Shown: positions 1-8,095 of the stretch, in pieces
Position numbering within the stretch: position 1 is the first letter of the stretch
How the letters are laid out: each line of letters opens with the position of its first letter
Assembly: GCA_002408205.1 (NCBI GenBank)
Contig: DHQY01000003.1
Span: 1 to 64,000, forward strand
DNA: 64,000 bases
From: Bacteroidales bacterium UBA5326
Lineage (GTDB): Bacteria > Bacteroidota > Bacteroidia > Bacteroidales > UBA932
Direction: 5' to 3'
Notes under the pieces: model-generated
What the model was told of the DNA's origin: nothing
Database searches by the model: none
The model's input: only the letters and a program-made list of their open reading frames with translations
Translations under genes and position numbers: made by a program

Positions 1-105
<105 letters not shown>

Positions 106-164
106 TTGGAGCAAATTCTGTTACTTGCTCTACTCTCTCTTCTTTCAATTATTTTATATTATTC

Positions 165-238
165 AGTCCCGTAGCTCAGTTGGTTAGAGCACTACACTGA
201 TAATGTAGGGGTCAGCGGTTCAACTCCGCTCGGGACTA
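165..238 (+). tRNA. tRNA-Ile (GAT)
   Basis: A complete 74-nt cloverleaf. The acceptor stem AGTCCCG (165-171) pairs with CGGGACT (231-237), and the discriminator is A238. The anticodon loop CTGATAA carries GAT. The T-loop is GTTCAAC. No CCA is encoded. It sits in the usual place for tRNA-Ile in a 16S-23S spacer, 60 bases after the 16S end. Confidence 0.97.
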
Positions 239-254
239 CTACAGAGGACGCATT

Positions 255-328
255 GGGGGTATAGCTCAGTTGGCTAGAGCACCTGCTTTGCAAGCAGGGG
301 GTCGTCGGTTCGACTCCGTCTATCTCCA
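255..328 (+). tRNA. tRNA-Ala (TGC)
   Basis: A 74-nt cloverleaf. Acceptor GGGGGTA (255-261) pairs with TATCTCC (321-327), with G-T wobbles, and A328 is the discriminator. The anticodon loop TTTGCAA carries TGC. It follows tRNA-Ile by 16 bases, the common spacer order. No CCA is encoded. Instead of 23S rRNA, the next element is a terminator. Confidence 0.97.
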
Positions 329-338
329 CAAAACTAAG

Positions 339-376
339 CCTTTCAAATTCAACGATTTGAAAGGTTTTTTCTTTTT
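339..376 (+). terminator. Intrinsic terminator after tRNA-Ala
   Basis: A perfect 10-bp stem, CCTTTCAAAT (339-348) and ATTTGAAAGG (355-364), with a 6-base loop, is followed by a run of Ts broken by one C (365-376). The long T tract is on the + strand, so it serves the rRNA/tRNA transcript. It could act weakly for the convergent nadA transcript as well. Confidence 0.88.
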
Positions 377-390
377 GAGTTCCCACTCGT

Positions 391-1305
391 TTAAACTTCC
401 AGCATACGCCTAATAGGCAATAAGGCTTGTTCCTGTAATGTTTTATCAATAACAACCGGGGAGTATTCCATTTGCAGTGTATGCAAAACTTTCTCAAGAG
501 TTACTCTTTTCATGTCCGAACAGACGATTGTGTCGCTTACGGGAATAAATGTCTTTTGAGGGTTTTCCTTTTTCATCCGGTGAATGACCCCGGGTTCTGT
601 AACAATTACAAACTCCTTTTTCCCGGATTGCCGCACATGATTGATCATACCGGAGGTCGAGTAAAAGAAAACATTTTCCATGGCCATTATTTCCGGATCT
701 GTGGAACAACTGCTCTCCGGATGAATGAGAATGTCTGCCCCGGGATATTCACGTTTTTTACTAATGATGGATGACCGGTCAAAAAAGCGGTGTACGCAAC
801 AGTCTCCCTGCCAAATTTCCATATCGCGCCCGGTCCTGAGTCTGATATAACCTCCCAGATTTTTATCGGGAACAAAAAGAATTTTCTTTTCCGGAACAAT
901 ATGTTCAACCACCCGCAGCGCGTTGGCCGATGTACAACAATAGTCGGAATACGCTTTCACGGCTGCGGAAGTATTTACATAGGTTACAACAACCCCGTCG
1001 GGATGTTTTGCCTTCCAATGCAGAATATCTTCCGGTCCGATACTTTCCGCCAGAGAGCATCCTGCGCCGGGATGGGGGATTAGCACCTTTTTTTGAGGGC
1101 AAAGGATGGCTACTGTTTCGGCCATAAAATGCACTCCACAACAGACAATAACCGGAGCGGTCGTTTTGGCTGCCATTTGTGCCAGACCCAAAGAGTCTCC
1201 CAGGTAATCTGCGATATCCTGTACCTCGGGTCTAACATAGAAATGAGCTAAAATAACGGCTTTTTTTTCTTCTTTCAGCCTTGCTATTTCTTTGACAAGG
1301 TCCAT
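391..1305 (-). CDS. nadA: Quinolinate synthase NadA
   Basis: NadA condenses iminoaspartate with dihydroxyacetone phosphate to quinolinate, using a [4Fe-4S] cluster in the cytoplasm. The 304-residue product has the family's three repeated Rossmann-like domains. Candidate cluster ligands are Cys83 (AGCS), Cys169 or Cys170 (GDCC) and Cys262 (IVCSDMKR). The motifs HFYVRPEVQDIADYLGDS and HPESSC are typical. It is last in nadB-nadC-nadA, with one base between the nadC stop and its ATG, so it is almost certainly cotranscribed and perhaps translationally coupled. It converges on the rRNA unit terminator. Confidence 0.96.
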   Translation of the reverse strand: MDLVKEIARLKEEKKAVILAHFYVRPEVQDIADYLGDSLGLAQMAAKTTAPVIVCCGVHFMAETVAILCPQKKVLIPHPGAGCSLAESIGPEDILHWKAKHPDGVVVTYVNTSAAVKAYSDYCCTSANALRVVEHIVPEKKILFVPDKNLGGYIRLRTGRDMEIWQGDCCVHRFFDRSSIISKKREYPGADILIHPESSCSTDPEIMAMENVFFYSTSGMINHVRQSGKKEFVIVTEPGVIHRMKKENPQKTFIPVSDTIVCSDMKRVTLEKVLHTLQMEYSPVVIDKTLQEQALLPIRRMLEV

Positions 1306-1306
1306 A

Positions 1307-2149
1307 TTACAACCCGGTTTGAATGTTCATGCTTATATCCAGTGCAGTAACTGAATGGGTCAGCGCTCCCACGCTGATGTAATCTACTCCGGTGGTCGCA
1401 ACTTCCCTTATCCGGCCCAATGTCATGTTCCCCGAAGCTTCGGTTTTCGCCTTTTTATCCACCAGGCGAACGGCCTCGGCCATAAGGGAGGTGGACATAT
1501 TATCCAGCATAATAATATCGGCTCCCGAGGTAAGAGCTTCCTTTACCTCTTCTATACATGTGGTTTCGACTTCAATACGTACGCCGGGCGTTATGTAGTC
1601 TCTTACCTGCTGTACAGCCCGGGTAATACTGCCCGCTACCTTAATATGGTTGTCTTTGATAAGGGCCAGATCGTACAGTCCCATCCGGTGATTGGTCCCG
1701 CCTCCGGCCTTAACGGCCATCTTATCAAGGATTCTCATGCCGGGAGCCGTTTTACGTGTATCCAGAAGATGAGTTTGGGTTCCTTCTGTTTCCTTAACAT
1801 ATAAAGCAGTGGCCGTAGCAATGCCGGACATACGCTGCAATATGTTCAACACGGTACGTTCGGCTGTCAGCAGCGCGCGAAAATTGCCTTCTACTTTCAG
1901 AATTACATCTCCTTGTGAGACCTTTTCCCCTTCTTTAACATACGGCGTACAAATGATGTCTTTATCCAGTCGGCTAAATACTTTCCCGGCTATCTCAAGG
2001 CCGGAAACTATACCATTGGCTTTCATAGTAAGCGTGGCAACGGCACGTGAATTTTCGGGAATAAGGGCATTGGTAGTGATGTCCCCGGCAGCCACATCTT
2101 CTTCAAATGCCAGCGTAATTATCTGGTCAATCAATTGTTCCCTGTTCAT
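1307..2149 (-). CDS. nadC: Nicotinate-nucleotide pyrophosphorylase (quinolinate phosphoribosyltransferase)
   Basis: NadC converts quinolinate and PRPP to nicotinate mononucleotide, CO2 and pyrophosphate. At 280 residues it has the normal length. It shows an N-terminal swinging domain, then the TIM-like barrel with the family motifs LLDTRKTAPGMR and KAGGGTNHRMGLYD (about residues 128-160), KDNHI, and the C-terminal IMLDNMS and ISVGALTHS. Its start overlaps the end of nadB by 23 bp, and nadA follows after one base, so the three NAD genes form one transcript. Confidence 0.96.
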   Translation of the reverse strand: MNREQLIDQIITLAFEEDVAAGDITTNALIPENSRAVATLTMKANGIVSGLEIAGKVFSRLDKDIICTPYVKEGEKVSQGDVILKVEGNFRALLTAERTVLNILQRMSGIATATALYVKETEGTQTHLLDTRKTAPGMRILDKMAVKAGGGTNHRMGLYDLALIKDNHIKVAGSITRAVQQVRDYITPGVRIEVETTCIEEVKEALTSGADIIMLDNMSTSLMAEAVRLVDKKAKTEASGNMTLGRIREVATTGVDYISVGALTHSVTALDISMNIQTGL

Positions 2150-3725
2150 GATTTGTGTTTTTTATTACGGGTTCTGTATAGATATCTTTATCTTTTTGTT
2201 GTATCAGGTGTTTTTCAAAGGCTGTTTCCGTGGAAGGAAAATCTTTCCTGAAATGACCTCCGCGGCTTTCCTTTCTGTATAATGCCGCCCGTATGATCAG
2301 ACCGGCTACCGTGATCAGGTGATTACTTAGCAAAGTATAGTATTCGTTGTTGTCTGTGTGTATTTTCTGCCGTTCTTCTTTGAGCAGGGCCAGACCCTCT
2401 GACAGGGAAGAATCTTCCCGGATGATTCCGGCATGAACGCTCATAATATCTGCAATGTGTTTTTTCAGTCTTACATATTCTCCGGACAGGCTCTCGTCCC
2501 TGTATATATATTTTGTGAATGAAGGCCAGTCCGTTTTTGGTTGTTGATGTGCAACGGTGTGTTCTATAGCGCGGAAGCCGAAAACCAGGCATTCGAGTAA
2601 AGAATTGGAGGCAAGCCTGTTGGCTCCCATTATTCCTGTTGAGGCCAATTCGCCGCATACAAACAGACGCCGGATGTTTGTTCTTCCGTATAAATCGGTT
2701 CTGACTCCGCCAACCATGTAATGTGCGGCAGGGGCAACAGGGATCCTGTTTGTAATATCTATCCCGAGTTGATCACATTTTTCGGAGATGTGCGGGAATC
2801 TTTCACGTATCCGTTTAGGATTCAGGTGGTCCAGTGTCAGGTATACGAAAGGTTGTTCCTGTCCGGAAATTTCGCATGCGATAGTCCGGGCTACGATATC
2901 TCTGGGAGCCAGCTCGGCATTCTCGTGAATGGCTTTCATGAAACGTTCTCCTTTCTGGTTTACCAGGCAGGCACCCTCTCCGCGCACCGCTTCACTGATA
3001 AGGTAATTTTTTTCTGAGGTGGTATACAGGGTCGTAGGGTGGAACTGGATAAATTCCATATCGGCAATCCGGCATCCTGCGTTATAGGCAATTGCTACTC
3101 CATCTCCAATAGTGGTCGCCGGGTTGGATGTATGTGCATAAATGGCCGAAGCTCCGCCCGAGGCCAGAATGGTATTTTTTCCCAGGAAATGTTGCTCACA
3201 ACAAGCCGCCGTATTCCATGTCCTTATTCCAAAGCAAATGCCATCATACATTAAAAGTCCCACAGCCTGATGATGTTCGAAAATATCGATGTTATGGCAG
3301 GCGCGAACTTTATTGATCATGAAATCTGTTATGACCATCCCGGTGACATCGCCGCCTGCATGCAAGATCCTTCTTTTATGATGACCGCCTTCGAGCCCCA
3401 ATAATAAGGTGCCGTCTTGGCGGTCAAAATACATACCCTCCCTTTCAAGTTCTCTTATCCTTTCGGGGCCTTCATTTACCAGGATATCTACGGCAGGATG
3501 ATCACACAGTCCCCTTCCGGCGGTAATAGTGTCGCTATAATGAAAAATGGGGGCGTCTTCTCTGTCCGTGACAGCGGCAATTCCTCCCTGGGCATAATAT
3601 GAATTGCTTTCCCGGAGATCAGTTTTGGTAATCAGGGCAACGGTCCCGTATTTTGCAGCCCTGAAAGAAGCATAAAGACCGGCCAATCCGCTCCCGATAA
3701 CCACATAATCATACTTTGGCATCAC
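2127..3725 (-). CDS. nadB: L-aspartate oxidase NadB
   Basis: NadB is an FAD enzyme that oxidises L-aspartate to iminoaspartate, the first step of de novo NAD synthesis. The 532-residue protein starts with the FAD-binding GSGLAGL motif (residues 12-18). It carries the succinate dehydrogenase/fumarate reductase flavoprotein signatures SYYAQGGIAA, GGASAIY, EFIQFHPTT and the C-terminal GIMGANRLASNSLLE, with a helical tail. Two adjacent ATGs (3725 and 3722) are possible starts. It is the first gene of nadBCA. The 84 bp up to the next gene are the only room for a promoter; a TAATTTCG sequence there is close to the -7 consensus. Confidence 0.96.
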   Translation of the reverse strand: MMPKYDYVVIGSGLAGLYASFRAAKYGTVALITKTDLRESNSYYAQGGIAAVTDREDAPIFHYSDTITAGRGLCDHPAVDILVNEGPERIRELEREGMYFDRQDGTLLLGLEGGHHKRRILHAGGDVTGMVITDFMINKVRACHNIDIFEHHQAVGLLMYDGICFGIRTWNTAACCEQHFLGKNTILASGGASAIYAHTSNPATTIGDGVAIAYNAGCRIADMEFIQFHPTTLYTTSEKNYLISEAVRGEGACLVNQKGERFMKAIHENAELAPRDIVARTIACEISGQEQPFVYLTLDHLNPKRIRERFPHISEKCDQLGIDITNRIPVAPAAHYMVGGVRTDLYGRTNIRRLFVCGELASTGIMGANRLASNSLLECLVFGFRAIEHTVAHQQPKTDWPSFTKYIYRDESLSGEYVRLKKHIADIMSVHAGIIREDSSLSEGLALLKEERQKIHTDNNEYYTLLSNHLITVAGLIIRAALYRKESRGGHFRKDFPSTETAFEKHLIQQKDKDIYTEPVIKNTNHEQGTID

Positions 3726-3809
3726 TTTGATTTTGTGGCGCGAAATTACTCTTTTTTCTCATATTTCGGTGCTAAAAAGGGTGTTTGGTTAACCCAGGGG
3801 GGAAAAGGC

Positions 3810-4460
3810 TCAGAGAAGCGAGCGTTCCTGACGGGAATAAAGAATAGTTTCCAGCAAAGGGCGCAACGGCTCACGGAAGACATAGACAATCAGCACAAGA
3901 ATAACTATCAGTAAGATAATACCCAAAGTGATCCACATTCCGCCCAGATGCCGTTGTTTCGTATCCCTATCCGATGATGCAAGTGCCGGAGGCGGTGTTT
4001 CGGCCGGGGTAAGTTCTTCGTGTTTTGGCGGCGAAACAGGGCTTTTGATTTTTGACGGAGCTTCCAGCGGACTGAGAGAAAGCGGGACGAGGCCGAAACC
4101 TCCCGGATTGAGTGTAATGCTTTTATCAATTACAAAGAAGATATCCCCCTCCTTGGTACGGCGTAATTTTCCGAAATCTTCCAGCGTGACCGATTTTTCT
4201 TTGTTCAGGGAATGGTTTATCCTTACTAATAGTTCATTCAGTTCTGCTTTAGATTCCACGGCGTTTTCCAGCAGTCCGTCGTTCCATGTTTCAGAGGCCT
4301 TAAAAGAAATGCGACGACCCGGAGGCAAAAGTACATGCGAATCTCTTGTAAATGAGGCCGGTATATCTTCCGCAATAAAACTGCCCAGCGTGCCTAGCGA
4401 CACACGGTTGCGGGTAAGCAGCAATTCCTTGCAATGAGAAGCTAATTGAGAGGTTTCCAT
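3810..4460 (-). CDS. HU-CCDC81-type domain membrane protein without SPOR domain
   Basis: The 216-residue protein looks like the Bacteroidetes family with tandem HU-like (CCDC81-type) folds: repeat one at about residues 1-57 (short helices, then VSLGTLGSFIAE and a strand ending PPGRRISF), repeat two at about 62-125 (VTLEDFGKLRRTKEGDIFFV). A Pro/Ser/Glu-rich linker (125-170) and one membrane helix (about 174-195) follow, then a short basic tail. Known relatives often carry a periplasmic SPOR domain after the helix; here the protein ends about 20 residues later. A -7 box TAATTTTG lies on the minus strand at 4470-4477. Its role is unknown, perhaps linking nucleoid or septal DNA to the membrane. 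Confidence 0.72.
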   Translation of the reverse strand: METSQLASHCKELLLTRNRVSLGTLGSFIAEDIPASFTRDSHVLLPPGRRISFKASETWNDGLLENAVESKAELNELLVRINHSLNKEKSVTLEDFGKLRRTKEGDIFFVIDKSITLNPGGFGLVPLSLSPLEAPSKIKSPVSPPKHEELTPAETPPPALASSDRDTKQRHLGGMWITLGIILLIVILVLIVYVFREPLRPLLETILYSRQERSLL

Positions 4461-4496
4461 TTTCGTTTACAAAATTACACTTTTTTAGGAAAAGAT

Positions 4497-4528
4497 TTTG
4501 CTGGTTCAGGAAAATCCGTTTATATTTG
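4497..4528 (+). promoter_or_regulatory. Promoter of tRNA-Asn
   Basis: TTTG (4497-4500), a 20-bp spacer and TATATTTG (4521-4528) match the Bacteroidetes primary sigma consensus TTTG-N19/21-TAnnTTTG exactly. The tRNA begins 20 bases further on, giving a short 5' leader. Confidence 0.88.
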
Positions 4529-4548
4529 CACTCCCGTTTGGGAAAAAT

Positions 4549-4622
4549 TCCTCATTAGCTCAGTTGGTTAGAGCACCTGACTGTTAATCAGGGGGTCCAA
4601 GGTTCAAGTCCTTGATGAGGAG
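4549..4622 (+). tRNA. tRNA-Asn (GTT)
   Basis: A 74-nt cloverleaf: acceptor TCCTCAT (4549-4555) pairs with ATGAGGA (4615-4621), and the discriminator is G4622. The anticodon loop CTGTTAA carries GTT. A CCA follows at 4623-4625, so the tail may be encoded. It stands alone between its own promoter and terminator. Confidence 0.97.
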
Positions 4623-4628
4623 CCAAAT

Positions 4629-4660
4629 AAAGAGCAGTAAAACATACTGCTCTTTTTTTT
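4629..4660 (+). terminator. Intrinsic terminator after tRNA-Asn
   Basis: An 11-bp stem, AAAGAGCAGTA (4629-4639) against TACTGCTCTTT (4645-4655), with a 5-base loop, runs into a T tract ending at 4660. It closes the tRNA-Asn unit before the threonine leader. Confidence 0.9.
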
Positions 4661-4694
4661 ATGCCCGGAGAATAGGTGTTATTTAAAAAAAAAG

Positions 4695-4702
4695 TATATT
4701 TG
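4695..4702 (+). promoter_or_regulatory. -7 box for the threonine leader transcript
   Basis: TATATTTG matches the TAnnTTTG consensus. No good TTTG lies 19-21 bases upstream. The leader peptide ATG is 9 bases after the box, so the transcript would start very close to that codon. Confidence 0.7.
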
Positions 4703-4711
4703 CCGCAGAAT

Positions 4712-4774
4712 ATGCATTATTTCGCCGGACATATTATTATCACCATTACCATTATTACCCCTTTGGGGGTTTAA
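4712..4774 (+). CDS. thrL: Thr/Ile-rich leader peptide (thr attenuator)
   Basis: A 20-codon open frame from ATG 4712 to TAA 4774 contains the run IIITITIIT (residues 8-16), with six Ile and three Thr codons. It is followed at once by a CCCC-TTT-GGGG hairpin sequence and, 20 bases after the stop, by a terminator hairpin. This is the layout of the classic thrL attenuator, in which ribosome stalling on Thr/Ile codons when charged tRNA is short prevents termination. The downstream genes act in threonine synthesis, which supports the reading. It is too short for most gene callers. The symbol is by analogy with E. coli; the sequence itself differs outside the repeat. Confidence 0.8.
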   Translation: MHYFAGHIIITITIITPLGV

Positions 4775-4794
4775 TTCTTTCGTTTCCGGCCAGG

Positions 4795-4812
4795 AAGGCT
4801 TAGAGCCTTTTT
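4795..4812 (+). terminator. Attenuator terminator hairpin of the thr unit
   Basis: AAGGCT (4795-4800), loop TAG, AGCCTT (4804-4809), then Ts to 4812. The 6-bp stem can be lengthened by two G-T pairs. It lies between the leader peptide and the first structural gene, so it fits transcription attenuation. The competing antiterminator pairing is not clear to me by eye. Confidence 0.65.
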
Positions 4813-4912
4813 GCTACAAAAATCCAAAACAAAATAAAATCTGATCTTCGGAACGGCCATTTGTGTCTCCGGGCGCCGTGTATGCAGATCGTTAATGGTA
4901 ATGACAATAATC

Positions 4913-6169
4913 ATGAAATATATAATAATATTGGGAGACGGAATGGCCGATGAGCCTGTTCCGGCATTGGGCGGAAAAACACCTTTACAGGCGGCCTTTA
5001 CTCCATGTATGGATGCGATGGCCCGTGCGGGTCGTTGCGGATACCTGAGAACCATACCTCAGGGCTTTTCTCCGGGGAGCGAGATCGCCAATATGAGCCT
5101 CCTCGGGTACGATGTACGCACTCAGTTTGAAGGGCGGGGCTCTCTGGAAGCGGCCAGCATGGGAATAGAAATCCCCGCCGGTTTTATGGCTGCCCGGTGC
5201 AATCTTATTTGTGAACAAAACGGCCGGATAAAAAATCATTCAGCCGGGCATATTACTACCAGTGAAGCTACCGAGCTGATGCTTTTCCTGCAAAGGGAAA
5301 TGGGGTCCGGCGAGGTGCGCTTCTTCCCCGGCGTCTCTTACCGTCATTTACTGTTAGTGAAAGGGGGCGATAAACGCATAGATTGTACCCCGCCGCACGA
5401 TGTAGCTGGAACTGAGTGCGATAAGGTGATGGTGAAAGCACTCGTGCCCGGGGCGATGGGTACCGCGGACCTGTTAAATCACCTGATCCTGCGTTCCCGG
5501 GAATTGTTGCCCGGTCATCCCGTGAATTTAAAAAGAAAAGCCGAAGGCAAGGACCTAGCCAATTCCATTTGGCCCTGGTCTCCCGGTTACCGTCCGGTTA
5601 TGAAACCTCTTACAGCATTATATCCCATAAGCAGCGGATCTGTTATATCGGCTGTTGACCTGATAAAAGGCCTTGGGGTGTATGCGGGCCTGGAACCTGT
5701 TGATGTTCCAGGTGCCACCGGATTGTATACGACCAATTACGAGGGGAAAGCCCGTGCCGCGCTCGATGAGCTTCGCCGGAAAGATTTTGTTTTTTTACAT
5801 GTCGAGGCCTCGGACGAGGCCGGTCACGAAGGCAACGTGGACCTGAAGATCCGTACCATTGAATACCTGGAACACCGTCTTATACGTCTCATTTACGAAG
5901 AAACGGCAAAATGGGATCACGAGGTAACCATAGCCGTCCTTCCCGACCATCCCACATATTGTCGTACACGTACCCATGCCGCCGATCCGGTTCCTTTTTT
6001 GATTTATCGCCCGGGTAACCGGAATCAAAAATCATCTGATGATTTTGAGGCAGATGCCGTACAGGTCTTTGACGAATTTTCTGTCTCGGAAGGTGCTTAC
6101 GGAGTACTCGAAGGCGATGGCTTTATCCGTGCTTTTTTTAATCAACAACCTATAATTTTAAACAAATGA
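4913..6169 (+). CDS. ApgM-type phosphotransferase, probable homoserine kinase of the thr unit
   Basis: This 418-residue member of the alkaline phosphatase superfamily resembles archaeal-type cofactor-independent phosphoglycerate mutase: it opens with IIILGDGMADEP (metal site) and has SEIANMSLLGYD with the nucleophile Ser, plus late metal motifs EASDEAGHEG, LPDHPTY and HAADPVPF. In Bacteroidetes such genes lie between thrA and thrC and are proposed to replace ThrB as homoserine kinase; its position just before thrC, overlapping it by 4 bp (ATGA), points to that role here. ATG 4913 (MKYIIILGDG) is preferred over 4895. No aspartokinase/homoserine dehydrogenase gene lies between the leader and this gene. 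A true mutase role is the alternative. Confidence 0.85.
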   Translation: MKYIIILGDGMADEPVPALGGKTPLQAAFTPCMDAMARAGRCGYLRTIPQGFSPGSEIANMSLLGYDVRTQFEGRGSLEAASMGIEIPAGFMAARCNLICEQNGRIKNHSAGHITTSEATELMLFLQREMGSGEVRFFPGVSYRHLLLVKGGDKRIDCTPPHDVAGTECDKVMVKALVPGAMGTADLLNHLILRSRELLPGHPVNLKRKAEGKDLANSIWPWSPGYRPVMKPLTALYPISSGSVISAVDLIKGLGVYAGLEPVDVPGATGLYTTNYEGKARAALDELRRKDFVFLHVEASDEAGHEGNVDLKIRTIEYLEHRLIRLIYEETAKWDHEVTIAVLPDHPTYCRTRTHAADPVPFLIYRPGNRNQKSSDDFEADAVQVFDEFSVSEGAYGVLEGDGFIRAFFNQQPIILNK

Positions 6170-7473
6170 ACTATTACAGTACCAACCGACAATCCCCACA
6201 CGTTAATCTCAGAGAAGCCGTTGTGAAAAGCCTGGCCCCGGACAGCGGACTCTATATGCCGGAATGTATCCCGATAATGCCGCCATCTTTCTTTGACCGG
6301 ATTGAAAACAAAAGCTTTCAGGAGATCTCTTACGACATTGCCCTGGCATTCTTCGGGGAAGATATTGACAAAGAAGCTCTTAGTCAGATTGTTTATGATA
6401 CGCTTTCTTTTGATGTGCCTTTGCATGAAGTAAGCAGGGATATATACAGTCTGGAGTTATATTACGGCCCCACGCTGGCCTTTAAAGATATCGGGTCGCG
6501 CTTTATGGCGCGGTTACTTAGTTATTTTACGCAGGAAAACGGCCGCGAACGGGCCGATATTCTGGTGGCCACAACCGGTGATACGGGCGGTGCCGTAGCC
6601 AACGGATTTCTGGGAGTGGACGGAGTCCATGTACATGTGCTCTATCCCGGAGGGATGGTCAGTGATATACAGGAAAAACAGTTTACCACCCTTGGAGGTA
6701 ACGTAACCGCGCTGGAAGTGGACGGCACATTTGACGATTGTCAGCGTTTGGTTAAAACGGCTTTTGTGGATAATGAGCTTCAAGGCAGACTTAACCTGAC
6801 ATCTGCCAATTCAATTAACGTGGCCCGTTTTCTGCCCCAGATATTTTATTATTTCCATGCCTGTGCCCAGTGGAAAAAAATGAATCCCCGGAGAAAAACA
6901 GAGCTTGTTTTTTCCATCCCCAGCGGAAATTTTGGCAATATTACGGCGGCTTCTTTCGCACGAAGAATGGGTTTGCCTGTGAAGAGACTTATTGCAGCCA
7001 ATAACCGGAACGATGTGTTTTTTGACTTTCTCAGAACCGGACAGTACCGTCCCCGGCCTTCCGTTGCTACACTGGCAAATGCCATGGATGTGGGCGATCC
7101 GAGTAATTTTGCCCGCGTGCTCGATCTTTTTGATCATTCCCATGAGGCCGTGTGTCGCCATATACGCGGCGCCCGTTTTGATGACAGACAGATTGCAGAG
7201 ACTATCTCCGCTTTGTATAAAGAGACCGGTTATTTAATGGATCCTCACGGGGCCTGCGGCTATGCCGCTCTAAAAGAAGGCCTGGAGAACGACGAGACCG
7301 GAATCTTCCTGGAAACGGCACATCCGGCCAAATTCAAAGAAATTGTTGAAAAGATAATCGGGGCAGAGATTGAAATGCCCGGGCAGCTAGCCTCATTTAT
7401 GCAAAGTGAAAAACAAACCGTCCCCTTAAGCAGCCGTTATGAGGACTTTAAGGCGTATCTTATGGCCTGTTAG
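6166..7473 (+). CDS. thrC: Threonine synthase
   Basis: ThrC converts O-phosphohomoserine to threonine with PLP, the last step of the pathway. The 435-residue product has the N-terminal domain with SPHVNLREAVVKSLAPDSGLYMP, the PLP lysine in GPTLAFKDIGSRFM (Lys107), ATTGDTGGAVANGF as phosphate-binding segment and FSIPSGNFGNI. Its ATG overlaps the stop of the kinase gene as ATGA, so the two are coupled and share the leader control. The stop TAG is overlapped by the convergent mntP stop over 4 bp. Confidence 0.96.
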   Translation: MNYYSTNRQSPHVNLREAVVKSLAPDSGLYMPECIPIMPPSFFDRIENKSFQEISYDIALAFFGEDIDKEALSQIVYDTLSFDVPLHEVSRDIYSLELYYGPTLAFKDIGSRFMARLLSYFTQENGRERADILVATTGDTGGAVANGFLGVDGVHVHVLYPGGMVSDIQEKQFTTLGGNVTALEVDGTFDDCQRLVKTAFVDNELQGRLNLTSANSINVARFLPQIFYYFHACAQWKKMNPRRKTELVFSIPSGNFGNITAASFARRMGLPVKRLIAANNRNDVFFDFLRTGQYRPRPSVATLANAMDVGDPSNFARVLDLFDHSHEAVCRHIRGARFDDRQIAETISALYKETGYLMDPHGACGYAALKEGLENDETGIFLETAHPAKFKEIVEKIIGAEIEMPGQLASFMQSEKQTVPLSSRYEDFKAYLMAC

Positions 7474-8033
7474 AATGAGATCACGTTTAGATGTTCCAGA
7501 ACAATCTTCACTCCGATAAGTATAAGAATAATACCGCCGGCCAGTTCCGCCCGGGAACTGAGCCGGTTCCCGAAAACCGTGCCAATTTTTACACCCAGGA
7601 AAGACAGAAGGAAAGTAATTGCTCCTATAAGCGCCACCGCAAGCAAAATATTAGTCTGAAGAAAACCGAGTGTGATGCCAACGGCCAAAGCGTCAATGCT
7701 GGTGGCAACGGCCAGTACCAGCATGGTTCTGGCCGCAAAAGAACAATCCGTTTTATTATCCTTATCGAAAGATTCCACAATCATCTTGCCTCCGATGAAA
7801 ACAAGCAAACCCAAAGCAATCCAGTGGTCCACACCGGCTATCAGGGAATGAAGCCGGCTGCCCAGCAGATAGCCCAGAGCAGGCATAAGCGCCTGAAAAC
7901 CTCCAAAGTAAAGGCCCGCTTTTAAGGCGTTTTTCCAGTTCATTTCTTTCATGGCCATGCCTTTGCAGACAGAAACGGCAAAGGCATCCATGGAAAGGCC
8001 AACGGCCATAAATAGGAGGTTAAGAATACCCAT
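7470..8033 (-). CDS. mntP: Manganese efflux pump MntP
   Basis: A 187-residue inner membrane protein with six hydrophobic segments, the usual MntP length. The two repeat motifs with a conserved Asp in membrane helices are present: LSMDAFAVSVCKGM (near residues 14-27) and ATSIDALAVGITLG (near 111-124). MntP exports Mn(II) and guards against its toxicity. In many bacteria a yybP-ykoY riboswitch controls it; here the -7 box TAACTTTG (8069-8076, minus) leaves a 5' leader of only about 30 bases, so there is no room for one. Confidence 0.93.
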   Translation of the reverse strand: MGILNLLFMAVGLSMDAFAVSVCKGMAMKEMNWKNALKAGLYFGGFQALMPALGYLLGSRLHSLIAGVDHWIALGLLVFIGGKMIVESFDKDNKTDCSFAARTMLVLAVATSIDALAVGITLGFLQTNILLAVALIGAITFLLSFLGVKIGTVFGNRLSSRAELAGGIILILIGVKIVLEHLNVISF

Positions 8034-8048
8034 ACGGTATTAATTCAG

Positions 8049-8076
8049 TATTTTTGTTTTTTATCGCGCAAAGTTA
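8049..8076. promoter_or_regulatory. Divergent promoters of ansB (+) and mntP (-)
   Basis: On the + strand TATTTTTG (8049-8056) fits the -7 box for the asparaginase gene, 40 bases before its ATG. On the - strand TAACTTTG (plus coordinates 8069-8076) fits the -7 box for mntP. The boxes are 12 bp apart, so RNA polymerases at the two sites would clash. No -33 TTTG is clear for either. Confidence 0.6.
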
Positions 8077-8095
8077 ACAAAAGATAGGTATGTAT

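Noticed and set aside
192..497. Open frame on the minus strand across the tRNA genes
   Set aside because: It is an antisense reading of tRNA-Ala, the terminator and the end of nadA; there is no coding signal.
8034..8095. Manganese riboswitch before mntP
   Set aside because: The whole divergent spacer is about 60 bp, and the -7 box leaves only a leader of about 30 bases.
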